Source: Bog-159 sp035308525
Lineage (GTDB): Bacteria; Acidobacteriota; Terriglobia; Bryobacterales; Bryobacteraceae
Length of the DNA: 64,000 bases
Assembly: GCA_035308525.1 (NCBI GenBank)
Contig: DATGGM010000094.1
Coordinates: forward strand, 8,320-72,319
Direction: 5' to 3'
Shown: positions 27,732-37,404 of the stretch, piece by piece
Numbering within the stretch: position 1 is the first letter of the stretch
Layout of the letters: every line of letters begins with the position of its first letter
Program-made: the position numbers and the translations under genes
Notes under the pieces: generated by a model
What the model was told of the DNA's origin: nothing
What the model saw: only the letters and a program-made list of their open reading frames with translations
Databases searched by the model: none

Positions 27732-29026
27732 CGTGACAGCGCCTTCATCGCGCTCCCGCTCCCCTTGCTTTGCGGGCTTTTCTCCTGCTGTTCGGGACTG
27801 GCCAGCGCCACCCGTTCGCCTTCCTGAATGCCCGTGAGCACCACCTGGCTTTCGCTCCGCCGCACCAGCTTCACGTCACGCGGCACGAAGCCGGAGGGTG
27901 TATCCAGGTAAACGTACGTCCGGCCATCGCTTTCAAACAGCGCCTGCGATGGCACCCAAAGTGAATTCGGAAATGTGCCGGTGGTGATCACGATGTTGGA
28001 GCTCATGCCCGGCCGCATGCCTGGCGCCACCTGCTCCAGCGCGATCTTGCAGTCGAAATGCCGGTTCCAGAACGCGCCGATGGTGCCGCCAATCTCCTTC
28101 ACCGTGCCGTTGAAAGCCTTGCCCGGCAAAGCCACAATGGCCACTTGCACCTTTTGCCCCGCGGACAGGTGGCCGCGGTCGAGTTCGCCGATGCTGGCGG
28201 TCACTTCCCAATTCTTCAAATCCGGGATCTGCGCCACCATCATGCCCGCGTTCACCGTATCGCCGATTTGCAAAGTGGGAAGCTGCATCCCATACATGAA
28301 GAAATTGCCGTTGGTATTTTGCTGGATGCTCACGTAGCCGCCGGATTTGGCCTTCAGCACCATGTTCTCGATGTTCTGCCTGGCGGTCTCGGCTTTCACC
28401 TTGGCTTTATTGAGCGCCGCCTCTTGAATGGCGACGGCGGCCGCCGAAGTGGCCTGCCGGTTGGCGGCGTCATGTTCCAGCTGCCGCAAATGGTCCTTCG
28501 CGGCTTCCAGGGCCAGCGTGTTCTCGCGCGCCACGATATCCGCCAGAATAGGATTGCGGCGCGTCTCCAACTCAGCGGTTTTCACGTCCGAATTCGCCTG
28601 CAGCAGGGAGTAGCGCGTCTCTTCTTCCTTGGCCTGGTTATCGGCCTGGGTCTGGATCACCTGCTGCTGCGCCTCCGCCAGATCGGCCTCCGCTTCCTTG
28701 AGCTTGAACTCCTGCTCGGTAGTGTCGAACTTCACCACCACGTCGCCCGAACTCACCAGTTCGCCGGCCTCGCGCATGTAAGTGATGGCCATGTCTCCGC
28801 CGCCGGTCATGGGCGCGGACAACTTTTCCGTGTTGCCTCCGGAGAGTTCGCCTTTAGCGGTGACCGTAATGGTGACGTCGCCGCGCTTCACGCGGGTGGA
28901 GGGCAGCTTCGATGCGGAAGCCGGCGACAATGCCTTCATCAGGCGCGTCCCGCCCCAACCGATCAGCGCCAGTACAGCTGCCGCTCCAACTATCCCCATG
29001 ATGATCTTACGCGTCATGGGCGTCAT
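27728..29026 (-). CDS. HlyD/MacA-type periplasmic adaptor (third of three)
   Basis: A 432-residue membrane-fusion protein. One N-terminal transmembrane helix (IIMGIVGAAAVLALIGWGG) anchors it. Then come a lipoyl-like half-motif, a long coiled coil (~100-210, LKEAEADLAEAQQQVIQTQ) and the second half with beta-barrel and membrane-proximal domains. It would bridge the MacB-type permease and an outer-membrane TolC channel. It overlaps the genes on both sides by 4 bases. Of the three adaptors in this operon it is adjacent to the permease and the best candidate for its direct partner. Confidence 0.88.
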   Translation of the reverse strand: MTPMTRKIIMGIVGAAAVLALIGWGGTRLMKALSPASASKLPSTRVKRGDVTITVTAKGELSGGNTEKLSAPMTGGGDMAITYMREAGELVSSGDVVVKFDTTEQEFKLKEAEADLAEAQQQVIQTQADNQAKEEETRYSLLQANSDVKTAELETRRNPILADIVARENTLALEAAKDHLRQLEHDAANRQATSAAAVAIQEAALNKAKVKAETARQNIENMVLKAKSGGYVSIQQNTNGNFFMYGMQLPTLQIGDTVNAGMMVAQIPDLKNWEVTASIGELDRGHLSAGQKVQVAIVALPGKAFNGTVKEIGGTIGAFWNRHFDCKIALEQVAPGMRPGMSSNIVITTGTFPNSLWVPSQALFESDGRTYVYLDTPSGFVPRDVKLVRRSESQVVLTGIQEGERVALASPEQQEKSPQSKGSGSAMKALSR

Positions 29027-30297
29027 TTCTTCTCGCCCTTCTTCGCCTCGGCGCCGGCCTGCTCCGCCTGCGATGCGTCCACCAGCGCCACCATGTCGCC
29101 GGTCCGGATGCCCTTTACCGCCACTTCGTCCGGATTGCGCGCCAGCAGTTCAATCTCCGCCGGGCGATACGCGCCTTTCACCGCCAGATACACGATGGGC
29201 TTTCCGTTGCGCGTGAACACCGCTTTGGCCGGAATGCTGATGGCATTCGGGATGCGGCTCACCACTACGTCCATGTTCCCGTTCATAGCCGGCCGCAGCC
29301 GCGGATCGGGTTGCCGGATATGCCCAAACGCCCGGAAGCTGCGCGAGGGCGGCCATTCGAAGCTTTGCTCGGTCAGCGGCGAGATGGCCACCAGATCGGC
29401 GGGCATGGTCAGCTCGGGAAGCGAGTCGATCCGCACCCGCGTTTCCTGGCCCACGGTGATGCGCCCGCGGTCGATCTCCTCCACCTTGCCTTCCATCTCC
29501 AGCGTGGCCAGATCCGGTATCTCCGCCACCACCCCGCCCGGCCACACCTGGTCGCCCACCTGGAACGGTTTGGCGTTCATCCATCCCTGCGAGTTGTTCT
29601 GCATGTACATCACGACCCCGCTCAGCGGAGCCTTCAGCTCCATTTGCGACAGGCGGTGCTTGGTCAGGTCCACCTCCGTCTGCGCCTGATCGCGCTGGCG
29701 GGTGAGCGAAGCGATCTTGGCGCGGTCCGACGTGGCGTGCAGGTTTACGGTGGCCTCCTGCACGTTGAGTTTTTGCTCCGCCAGCCCCAGATCGATGCGG
29801 CTCTCCTCGCCTTGCAGCTTGCTCACGATCTCGGCCTTGGAGGCTTCCATTTTGGCCTTCTCCACGTCGTACTTCGAGGTGCTGAGGTCGCGTTGGTCCT
29901 GTTCCGATGTGATGCGGGAGTCGGCAACAGCCTGGTCGAGAGTCGCCTGCGCCTGTTTGAGCGCGGCATCCTTCTCCTGCAACTGCTGTTCAGTGCTGCT
30001 GGGATCGAAGCGCACCACGGAATCGCCTTCCTTAACCGCGCTGCCGGGAGGCGCCTGCCACACGATGCGCAGCGACGGCACATTAACCGGCGCCACAATC
30101 TGCACCGAGTGCCGCGCCTTCAACTCGCCGCGGCAGCGAACGATCACCGAGAAGTCGCCCTGCCGCGCGGGCGCCGTGGGCAGCGTGCCGGCCGCTTGCA
30201 CCTGCCGCAGCCGGTATACGCCCGCTGCCGCTCCGCCCAAGGCCAGTAGCGTGATTACGAAGCCGGCCCAGAAGCGCGCCGTCCGCAGGCGGCTCAT
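29023..30297 (-). CDS. HlyD/MacA-type periplasmic adaptor (second of three)
   Basis: A 424-residue membrane-fusion protein with one N-terminal transmembrane helix (FWAGFVITLLALGGAAAGVY), a lipoyl-like segment, a coiled coil rich in Gln/Glu/Lys (~110-210) and C-terminal beta domains. The C terminus is basic and Ala-rich (AGAEAKKGEKK). It differs clearly from its neighbours in sequence, so the three adaptors are not recent duplicates. It overlaps both flanking genes by 4 bases. Confidence 0.87.
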   Translation of the reverse strand: MSRLRTARFWAGFVITLLALGGAAAGVYRLRQVQAAGTLPTAPARQGDFSVIVRCRGELKARHSVQIVAPVNVPSLRIVWQAPPGSAVKEGDSVVRFDPSSTEQQLQEKDAALKQAQATLDQAVADSRITSEQDQRDLSTSKYDVEKAKMEASKAEIVSKLQGEESRIDLGLAEQKLNVQEATVNLHATSDRAKIASLTRQRDQAQTEVDLTKHRLSQMELKAPLSGVVMYMQNNSQGWMNAKPFQVGDQVWPGGVVAEIPDLATLEMEGKVEEIDRGRITVGQETRVRIDSLPELTMPADLVAISPLTEQSFEWPPSRSFRAFGHIRQPDPRLRPAMNGNMDVVVSRIPNAISIPAKAVFTRNGKPIVYLAVKGAYRPAEIELLARNPDEVAVKGIRTGDMVALVDASQAEQAGAEAKKGEKK

Positions 30298-31325
30298 TTG
30301 CCAGCCTCAAGCACCACCGCCGCCGACAGGTCCGGCAGCAGGTGCGGATCGCTCTTGTCCAGGCGGAACCGTGCGCTGAAGGTCTTGATCGGGGTGCCCA
30401 GCGCGGCCGCGGCTACCGGGCTGGCCGCTACCATGTGTGCCTCGAACACCATGTCCGGATACGCATCCAGCCGCACTGTCGCGCGGCAGCCCGGCGTCAG
30501 TGCTATGTCGTCCGGTTCACCGACCTGCGCGCGCACCTCCATTTCCGTTGGATCGAACAGCCGGATCAGCGCCTGGCCCGCCCACAGCTTGTCGCCCTCC
30601 TGGGCCTTGCCCATGCTGTTGTTGCGCCACACATTTTCGAGCGACACCATGCCATCCAGCTTGGCGTGGATCTGCAGCTTGTCGGCGTTGGAGAGCGCGC
30701 GGTCCAGGCTGACTTTCTGGCGATCGCGCTGCAATTCCAGAATGCGCACCGCGGCGGCGTCCGCCTGATCGTGAAATCCGCTGGATTTTTTCAGGCTGGC
30801 CACGTGCTGCCGCGCGGCCTCCGCCTTCACCTCGTTCTTCAGCCGGTCGATCTCGCTCAGCAGCGGCCCCTTGCGCAACTCCAGTTCGGCCTTGGCCAGG
30901 TCGGCTTCGGCGGCTTGCAGGTCGGATGCCCGCTTGGCGGCGTCCGCCCGGTTTTGCGCCTGTTTTTGCTCCACCTGGTGCGACAAGTCGTCGAACTTGG
31001 CCTTGGCGTCGCGGGCATTGTCCACTTCCTGCGTACGGTCGAACTCCGCCAGCAGATCGCCTTCCTTCACCCGCGAGCCATTGGCGATGATGTGCGTCAG
31101 CGTCACCATGCCGCCCTGGCCCATCACCTGCGGCACTTGAACGGTGAAGAAATGGACCGCCTGCACGATGCCCGTCAGGTGCACTTCATGGCTGGGGGCC
31201 GCGGCCACAGCGGTGGCCGGCTTCGACTCCGTACTGGCCGCGTGCACTACGGGGGCCTGGCTGCGGCCACAGGAAGAAACAGCTATCAGGGCACACAGCA
31301 ATCCGGTCTCGGCGAGTAATCGCAT
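30294..31325 (-). CDS. HlyD-type adaptor lipoprotein (first of three)
   Basis: A 343-residue membrane-fusion protein anchored as a lipoprotein (lipobox VSSC, Cys near residue 19) rather than by a helix. It has an N-terminal lipoyl half (GIVQAVHFFTVQVPQVMGQGG), a coiled coil (~95-170) and a short C-terminal half ending at the beta-barrel domain, so it is smaller than the other two. It is the first gene of the operon. AAAGGG lies upstream of the ATG. The mixed anchoring suggests the three adaptors occupy different positions or form a mixed ring. Confidence 0.86.
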   Translation of the reverse strand: MRLLAETGLLCALIAVSSCGRSQAPVVHAASTESKPATAVAAAPSHEVHLTGIVQAVHFFTVQVPQVMGQGGMVTLTHIIANGSRVKEGDLLAEFDRTQEVDNARDAKAKFDDLSHQVEQKQAQNRADAAKRASDLQAAEADLAKAELELRKGPLLSEIDRLKNEVKAEAARQHVASLKKSSGFHDQADAAAVRILELQRDRQKVSLDRALSNADKLQIHAKLDGMVSLENVWRNNSMGKAQEGDKLWAGQALIRLFDPTEMEVRAQVGEPDDIALTPGCRATVRLDAYPDMVFEAHMVAASPVAAAALGTPIKTFSARFRLDKSDPHLLPDLSAAVVLEAGK

Positions 31326-31376
31326 AGCGCACCCTTTCGACTTAAACTGGTTAGACGGACCAACCCGGCAAAATGT

Positions 31377-32165
31377 TTATAAACGGTTCAGACCTTCCGT
31401 CAATTCGATATACGTTCCCCAGGGATCGGTGAGGAACGCGATCGAGAGCCCCAGCGAGGGGATCTTACGGTAGGGCAGGTCGAACTTTACACCGGCCGCC
31501 TCCAGCTTCTTGCAAAAAGCCTCCAGGTCCTTGACTTCAAACCCAATATGGTCGAGCGCCCGCCCTTTGGTGCCCGCCACCTCGCCGGCTGCCTTGGAGA
31601 AGGTCAGATTCACGCCCGGCACGTCCGCCGCCTCGAACGGACCCCGCTTGCCCGGCTTGGCCCCGAACATCTTGACGTACCAGGCCTTAGTCTCGTCCAC
31701 CGAGGCCGTATAGAAATGGATGTGATGATTGGCGATGGGCACTTCCATTGAGGGATCTTCCGTCATTTCCACCCGTATTTCATCGGGCGCAATCACGAAG
31801 GCCTGGTGCGAACTGGCACCCGGCAGGGTCTGTAGTCCGGCTGCCCGCCATTTGTCGAGTGACGCATTGAGGTCCTTGACCCGGAATCCGATATGCCCGA
31901 CGACGCTGCCCTCGGTGCCCCCGTTGGGCTCGGTTTTCTGGTAGATCACGAGCACATCCGGGAACTTGATCACCTCCATGCCCCCCAGCTTGACGGGCGT
32001 GCCACCCAGCGTGGTCCAGAACGCGCGATGCGCCGCCGGGTCGCGCACGTTCAGATGCAGGTGCCCCATCCCGACCCCTGCCGCGTTCGGGGCGGGCAAT
32101 TGGGCGCCGGCGCCCGCAGCCAGGCTCAGCAGAAAGACGGCGGAGATCAGGGGTCGCGTTTCCAT
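31377..32165 (-). CDS. Secreted VOC-family protein with two glyoxalase modules
   Basis: A 262-residue exported protein (signal peptide to about residue 21) with two vicinal-oxygen-chelate modules: MGHLHLNVRDPAAHRAFWTTLGG with HIGFRVKDLNASL, and HHIHFYTASVDETKAWYVKMFG with HIGFEVKDLEAFCKKLEAAG and TYIELTEG. Histidines and glutamates at the usual metal positions (HLHL, HIHF, HIGF, IELTEG) are present. The reaction is unknown. It could be a dioxygenase- or lyase-type enzyme in the periplasm. It is the second exported VOC protein in this window. Confidence 0.85.
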   Translation of the reverse strand: METRPLISAVFLLSLAAGAGAQLPAPNAAGVGMGHLHLNVRDPAAHRAFWTTLGGTPVKLGGMEVIKFPDVLVIYQKTEPNGGTEGSVVGHIGFRVKDLNASLDKWRAAGLQTLPGASSHQAFVIAPDEIRVEMTEDPSMEVPIANHHIHFYTASVDETKAWYVKMFGAKPGKRGPFEAADVPGVNLTFSKAAGEVAGTKGRALDHIGFEVKDLEAFCKKLEAAGVKFDLPYRKIPSLGLSIAFLTDPWGTYIELTEGLNRL

Positions 32166-32218
32166 GAATCTTTAATGTATACCCTGGCGCTGGTTACGCT
32201 CGGTAGAATTGGATATCC

Positions 32219-35104
32219 ATGTCTCCCCGATTTCTTATCCCGATCCTCACGCTTCTGTTCCAATTAGCTGCACAACCCCTGCCGGAGAGCCTCTTTGACG
32301 GCTTGTCCTGGCGGATGGCGGGTCCATTTCGCGGCGGCCGGGCGGAGACCGCTACCGGAGTTCCGGGCGATCCGAACACGTTCTATTTCGGGGCCGTGGG
32401 CGGCGGCATCTGGAAGACGACGGATGCCGGCACGGTCTGGACGCCGGTCTTTGACGGGCAGCATATCGCTTCCATCGGCGCGATCGAAGTGGCGCCATCC
32501 GATCCCAACATCATCTACGCCGGCACGGGCGAGACCGACCTGCGCTCGGAAATCTCATTCGGCGACGGCCTGTACAAGTCCACGGACGCCGGCAAAACGT
32601 GGCGTCATATCGGCCTGCGCGACTCGCGCCAGATCGGGCGGATCCTGGTCCACCCCACCAACCCGGATATCGTGTACGTGGCGGCGCTGGGGCACGCCTA
32701 CGCGCCGAACGAAGAGCGCGGCGTGTTCCGCTCCGGCGACGGCGGCCAGACGTGGCGCAAGGTCCTCTACAAGGGACCCGAGACCGGCGCAGTGGATCTG
32801 GCCTGGGTGCCCGAAGATCCGCGGACTATTTACGCCACCCTATGGAACGTGCGCCGGCCCGCGCGCGAACAATACGGCCCGATTGAAGGGCCCGGGAGCG
32901 GACTCTACAAATCGACGGACGGCGGCGATACATGGATCCAGATCCAGGGCCACGGGCTTCCCGAAGGCGAATGGCATCGCGCGGGCGCGGCGGTGGCGCG
33001 CGGCACGCACGGCCGGCGGGTGTATGCGTTGATCGACACCAAAGGCGGCGGGCTGTTCCGCTCGGACGACGCCGGCCGGACGTGGATGCAATCCAGCGCG
33101 GACCGCCGCATCACCGGCCGCGGCTGGTATTTCGGACGGTTGACCGTAGACCCGGCGAATGCGGACGTGGTTTATCTGCCGAATGTCGGCCTGTTTCGTA
33201 CGGCGGACGCCGGCAAGACTTTCAGCATCGTACGCAGCGCGCCCGGTGGCGACGATTATCACTACCTGTGGATCGATCCCAACGCGCCTACTCGCATGAT
33301 CCTGGCCACCGATCAGGGCGCCACCATCAGCGTGGATGGCGGGCGCACCTGGACTACCTGGTACAACCAGCCCACGGCACAGATATATCACGTGATTACC
33401 GACAACAGTTTCCCTTACACGCTCTACGGTACGCAGCAGGATTCCGGCTCGGTGGCGGTTCCCAGCCGTACCGACCACGGAGTGATCACGGAGGCCGATC
33501 GCTATTCCATCGGCGGCAGCGAGAGCGGTTACGTGGCGCCCGATCCGGACGACCCTAACATCATCTACGTCGCAGGCACGTTCGGTGAACTGGCCCGCTT
33601 TGACAAGCGCACCGCGCAGAGCCAGAACATCACGCCGTGGCCGTCGATCGGGTTCGAGGCCGTGCCTTCCGTGCGCAAATATCGCTTTCCGTGGACCCCG
33701 CCGCTGGTTTTTTCGCCCATTGAGCACCACACGCTGTACTACGCCGCGCAGGTCTTGTTCAAGACCACGGATGGCGGATTGAATTGGCGGGAGATCAGCC
33801 CAGACCTTACCGGCGCATCGAAACAGGGCGTCATCTTCACCATTGCACCGTCGCCCCTGCAGGCCGGCGAGATCTGGGTGGGCAGCGATACCGGCCTGAT
33901 CCACTTGACCCGCGATGGCGGCAAGACCTGGTCGGATACGACTCCGCCGGGACTGACTGAGTGGAGCAAGGTGACGCGTATCGAGGCCTCTCACTTCGAC
34001 TCGGGCACAGCCTATGCCGCCATCGACCGGCATCGCCTGGACGACTACCGGGCTTATCTATTCCGCACGCGTGACTATGGCAAGACCTGGACGCCGCTGA
34101 CCGCCGGTATTCCCGAGCCCGCCTACCTGAATGCTATTCGTGAAGATCCGGTTCGCCGCGGCCTGCTGTACGCCGGAACCGAGCTGGGCGTTTATGTTTC
34201 GTTCGACGATGGGGAACACTGGCAGTCGCTGCAGCTCAATTTGCCGGTATGTTCGGTGCGCGACATCGACATCCGCGGCTATGATCTGGCCATCGCCACC
34301 AATGGCCGGTCATTCTGGATTATGGACGACATCGCGGCGCTGCGTGAGGCGAACAAGGATGTAGCCGCAGCGGCCGCGTGGCTCTACGAACCAGCGCGGG
34401 CCATCCGCACCGCCAGCGAGGCCTTTCAGGGAACACCGCTGCCGCCCGAGATCCCGCAAGCGCCCAATCCGCCTGACGGCGCGATTATCGATTACTTCCT
34501 GGCCGGCGTGGCAAACGATCCGGTGACGCTCGAGATTTTGGACGCCAAGAATCAAATCGTGCGCAAATTTGCGAGCACTGACAAAACGCCCGCCAGGGAT
34601 CATGCGGAACCTCTGGCGGACGTGTGGATTACGCCGCCGCGGCGCATCACCAGCAGGGCGGGGATGAACCGTTTCGTCTGGGACCTGCGCTACGCCGCGC
34701 CCGGAATGGCTGGTCCGCAGGTCCTGCCGGGGACGTACCAGGTGCGCCTAAGCGTGGCGGGCCGCAGCTACTCACAGACCGTGGACGTAGCGCTCGATCC
34801 ACGGTCCGGCGCGTCACGGGAGGATCTGGAGAGCCAGTTCGACCTGAGTATGAAGGCTGTGCACAGCATGGAGCAGGCGGCGCGGGCGATGGCGGAGGTA
34901 CAGGCCGACCAGACCAAGCCGGCAGAGATCATCGGCGCGTTGCGCAAGGCGTCAAGCGATCTCAGGTCCGTGTTGCAGGCAGCCGAGAGTGCCGACCGGC
35001 GGCCGCCGGCACAGGCCTGGGCACTCTACAGAGAGGCGGCTCAGGTGCTCTCGGCGCTGGCGCTGAGGAATTCGGCCAAGCCAGAGGCGCCGCACGCCCC
35101 GTAG
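32219..35104 (+). CDS. Secreted VPS10/sortilin-like beta-propeller protein (961 aa)
   Basis: A large exported protein with a signal peptide (residues 1-~20) and many BNR/sortilin-type repeats of the form GLYKSTDAGKTWRHIGL, GVFRSGDGGQTWRKV, GLYKSTDGGDTWIQI and LIHLTRDGGKTWSDT. These Asp-box turns build one or two beta-propellers to about residue 720. The remainder is a beta-sandwich-like region and a helical tail. Annotation as a glycosyl hydrolase is common for this family but catalysis is unproven, since the Asp boxes are structural. TAGAAT lies 9 bases before the ATG. A related protein is encoded at 59140-62238. Confidence 0.88.
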   Translation: MSPRFLIPILTLLFQLAAQPLPESLFDGLSWRMAGPFRGGRAETATGVPGDPNTFYFGAVGGGIWKTTDAGTVWTPVFDGQHIASIGAIEVAPSDPNIIYAGTGETDLRSEISFGDGLYKSTDAGKTWRHIGLRDSRQIGRILVHPTNPDIVYVAALGHAYAPNEERGVFRSGDGGQTWRKVLYKGPETGAVDLAWVPEDPRTIYATLWNVRRPAREQYGPIEGPGSGLYKSTDGGDTWIQIQGHGLPEGEWHRAGAAVARGTHGRRVYALIDTKGGGLFRSDDAGRTWMQSSADRRITGRGWYFGRLTVDPANADVVYLPNVGLFRTADAGKTFSIVRSAPGGDDYHYLWIDPNAPTRMILATDQGATISVDGGRTWTTWYNQPTAQIYHVITDNSFPYTLYGTQQDSGSVAVPSRTDHGVITEADRYSIGGSESGYVAPDPDDPNIIYVAGTFGELARFDKRTAQSQNITPWPSIGFEAVPSVRKYRFPWTPPLVFSPIEHHTLYYAAQVLFKTTDGGLNWREISPDLTGASKQGVIFTIAPSPLQAGEIWVGSDTGLIHLTRDGGKTWSDTTPPGLTEWSKVTRIEASHFDSGTAYAAIDRHRLDDYRAYLFRTRDYGKTWTPLTAGIPEPAYLNAIREDPVRRGLLYAGTELGVYVSFDDGEHWQSLQLNLPVCSVRDIDIRGYDLAIATNGRSFWIMDDIAALREANKDVAAAAAWLYEPARAIRTASEAFQGTPLPPEIPQAPNPPDGAIIDYFLAGVANDPVTLEILDAKNQIVRKFASTDKTPARDHAEPLADVWITPPRRITSRAGMNRFVWDLRYAAPGMAGPQVLPGTYQVRLSVAGRSYSQTVDVALDPRSGASREDLESQFDLSMKAVHSMEQAARAMAEVQADQTKPAEIIGALRKASSDLRSVLQAAESADRRPPAQAWALYREAAQVLSALALRNSAKPEAPHAP

Positions 35105-35189
35105 GTTCGCGTGGCTACCCAATTGCTTTAACTTGCGCTACCGCCGCAAATGAGCGCCAAAACTGCTTTCACAGGTGGTAATTGACTCA

Positions 35190-35669
35190 ATGGTGGGGCA
35201 TTTGACACTGGAATCGACTCTGCGCAGTCACGCGTTTACACATGACCTGGCCGACCGCCATATTGCCAGGCTGGCCTCGTTGGCTACCGAAGTGACGTTC
35301 GCTGAGAGCGAAGTGATTCTGCTGGACCGCCAGCAGTCCCGGTACTTCTACCTGGTTACATCCGGCAGCGTAGCCGTTGAATTGCACACAGCCAGTTTCA
35401 CAGTATCTGTGTTGCCGGTGGGTCCGGGCGAGACATTCGGCTGGTCCGCGCTGCTGGACCATCAGGAAACGGTCTTCCAGGTACGCGCGCGCGAGCGGAC
35501 GGCCGCCCTGAGGATAGCGGGTCCGGATCTGGCGGAGGCGTGCCGCAACGACACCGTCTTAGGCGTCGAGATCTTGCGGCGCACGCTCCGTGTAGCGGCG
35601 GGACGGATCAAGGCAACCGAGGCGAAATTCGCGGAAATGTGCGGGGTGCGAATCGCGCGCACCGCATAG
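35190..35669 (+). CDS. Cyclic nucleotide-binding domain protein without DNA-binding domain
   Basis: A 159-residue protein made almost wholly of a Crp-like cNMP-binding beta roll (FAESEVILLDRQQSRYFYLVTSGSVAVEL, PVGPGETFGWSALLD, RERTAALRIAG) followed by one helix (~125-155) where Crp/Fnr proteins would continue into a helix-turn-helix. The key phosphate-binding Arg-Ser/Thr-Ala motif of cAMP binders is not obvious, so the ligand is uncertain. ATG 35190 has AGGTGG upstream. A GTG at 35175 is an alternative. It may act through protein contacts. The next gene is convergent. Confidence 0.8.
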   Translation: MVGHLTLESTLRSHAFTHDLADRHIARLASLATEVTFAESEVILLDRQQSRYFYLVTSGSVAVELHTASFTVSVLPVGPGETFGWSALLDHQETVFQVRARERTAALRIAGPDLAEACRNDTVLGVEILRRTLRVAAGRIKATEAKFAEMCGVRIARTA

Positions 35670-35675
35670 CGCGCG

Positions 35676-37286
35676 CTAGCCCGTGGTGCGGCGCATCATG
35701 GCGCGCTTCACCTGCTCCAGCAGGGCGTGCGCGCGGGGCAGGCTGTCCATGGCTCGCTGGACTTCGGGATCGCCGCTCACAGCCAGGCGGTCGGCGGTGC
35801 GCTTGTCGAAAGCGCGGGTGTAGAGTTCCACCTTCAGGCGTTCCTCGACCCAGGCGCGATTCTCGTTGAATTCGGCATCTGTGAAATCGAGCCCCGACTG
35901 GCGCATATAATCGCGGAAGCGTGTCACCACGCCTTCGTCAGGCGACCACCCCTGCGGCAATTGCGGCGTGTCGGCGCCAAAGTAGACCGAACCGAAGTGG
36001 TAGAAAGCGCCGGGATAGGGGAGCACCATGCGCCGCTGGAAGCCGTTCATCATCTGGACGGGGAACTTCTCGTCCGGCATAATGCCGCCGCCGCCGTAGA
36101 CGGTGCGGCCCAGATCGGTCATCTTCACGTCGTTGCTGGTTTGCGCGTCGTCCTGGCGGTTGTGATAGTAGTAATCGAAAAACGACCGGTGCGCGTAATC
36201 GCGCTGGATGAGCCGGCCGCTGGGGGTGTAGTATCGGGCGATGGTCAGCAGGAGGGCGGCGTCTTCGGAAAGCGGAAACTGCGCCTGCACCAACCCTTTG
36301 CCAAAAGTGCTTTCGCCGAATACCCAGGCGCGGTCATGATCCTGCAGCGCACCAGCCACGATTTCGGAAGCCGACGCCGTGTTGCGATTCACCAGCACGA
36401 CTACGGGATATTGCCGGCCGTGATTGCCCACCTTAGCCCGAAAAACCTGCTCGGGCTCGGAGCGGCCACGATGCGAAACCACGGTCTGGTCTTTGCGCAG
36501 AAAATGCCCCGCCACGGCCACGGCTTCGTTCAGAAGGCCGCCGCGGTTTTCACGGAGATCCAGGATCAGCCCGTTACAGTTTTCCTCGCCCAGGCGGCGG
36601 AGATCCTCTTCCATATCGTGGCTGGCGCTTTGCGCCTCGAAGGTCTTGATGTTGACGTAGGCGATCCCGGGGCGAACCCAGAAGGCATCCACCACGCTCG
36701 GCGAGATTTCGCCGCGAGTGACCATGAAAGAGATGTTCTTCGGCACGCCCGGCCGGCGCACGCCGACCTTTACCTGGGTGCCGCGCGGGCCTTTCAGCCG
36801 GTCTGCGACGGCGGCGGAATCTTCGCCCTCCACATCGTGGTCGTCCACGGCCACGATCACGTCGCCGCGCCGTAGCCCGGCGCGGGCGGCCGGCGAATCC
36901 GGAAAGGCCTGCACCACTGAGACGTGGGGGCCATCCATCATGACTTCCATGCCGACGCCATAATACTGGCCGCGCTGGTTCTGTTGAAGCTGGCGGTATT
37001 CTTCGGGGTCGAGAAAGTTGGAGTGCGGATCGAGGGTCCGCAGCATGCCCGGAATGGCGCCCTGATAGATGGCTTTTTCCGGAGCGATACGGTCCGCGAA
37101 ATTGGCTTCGATGAGGGCATAGGCGGAAGCGAAGGACTTGACGTTGCCGCGCAGGTCGCCTTCCGATTGGCCCGTTGCGGTATGCGCCACCCCGGGCATC
37201 CAGAGGCCTGCGCCAAGCCCGCCCAGTGCAATTACCAGCGGTACGAATACCGCGGAACGATTTCTTCTTGATTTGTCGGAGTCCAT
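35676..37286 (-). CDS. S41 C-terminal processing peptidase (CtpA/Prc type)
   Basis: A 536-residue exported or membrane-anchored serine peptidase. An N-terminal hydrophobic segment (AVFVPLVIALGGLGAGLWMPG) is followed by a PDZ domain (VSVVQAFPDSPAARAGLRRGDVIVAVD). The catalytic domain has the Ser in NRNTASASEIVAGAL and the Lys in STFGKGLVQ. The C-terminal ~120 residues are an extra helical region. It would trim or degrade envelope proteins from their C termini. The start is set at ATG 37286. In-frame ATGs at 37319, 37316 and 37355 are possible. Confidence 0.92.
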   Translation of the reverse strand: MDSDKSRRNRSAVFVPLVIALGGLGAGLWMPGVAHTATGQSEGDLRGNVKSFASAYALIEANFADRIAPEKAIYQGAIPGMLRTLDPHSNFLDPEEYRQLQQNQRGQYYGVGMEVMMDGPHVSVVQAFPDSPAARAGLRRGDVIVAVDDHDVEGEDSAAVADRLKGPRGTQVKVGVRRPGVPKNISFMVTRGEISPSVVDAFWVRPGIAYVNIKTFEAQSASHDMEEDLRRLGEENCNGLILDLRENRGGLLNEAVAVAGHFLRKDQTVVSHRGRSEPEQVFRAKVGNHGRQYPVVVLVNRNTASASEIVAGALQDHDRAWVFGESTFGKGLVQAQFPLSEDAALLLTIARYYTPSGRLIQRDYAHRSFFDYYYHNRQDDAQTSNDVKMTDLGRTVYGGGGIMPDEKFPVQMMNGFQRRMVLPYPGAFYHFGSVYFGADTPQLPQGWSPDEGVVTRFRDYMRQSGLDFTDAEFNENRAWVEERLKVELYTRAFDKRTADRLAVSGDPEVQRAMDSLPRAHALLEQVKRAMMRRTTG

Positions 37287-37404
37287 GGGCAAGCGGATAC
37301 CCTCGATTTTAACCATCATACCACTGTGGACGAGGCTGCCAGAAAAAGGAACCACGGACGGGACCCAGGCAGACTATCTAGGTCCACATGTTAAGCTGCT
37401 CAAC

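Noticed and set aside
37138..37404. Upstream extension of the glycosyltransferase reading frame
   Set aside because: It lies antisense to the start of the S41 peptidase gene and has no conserved content. The domain begins right after GTG 37405.
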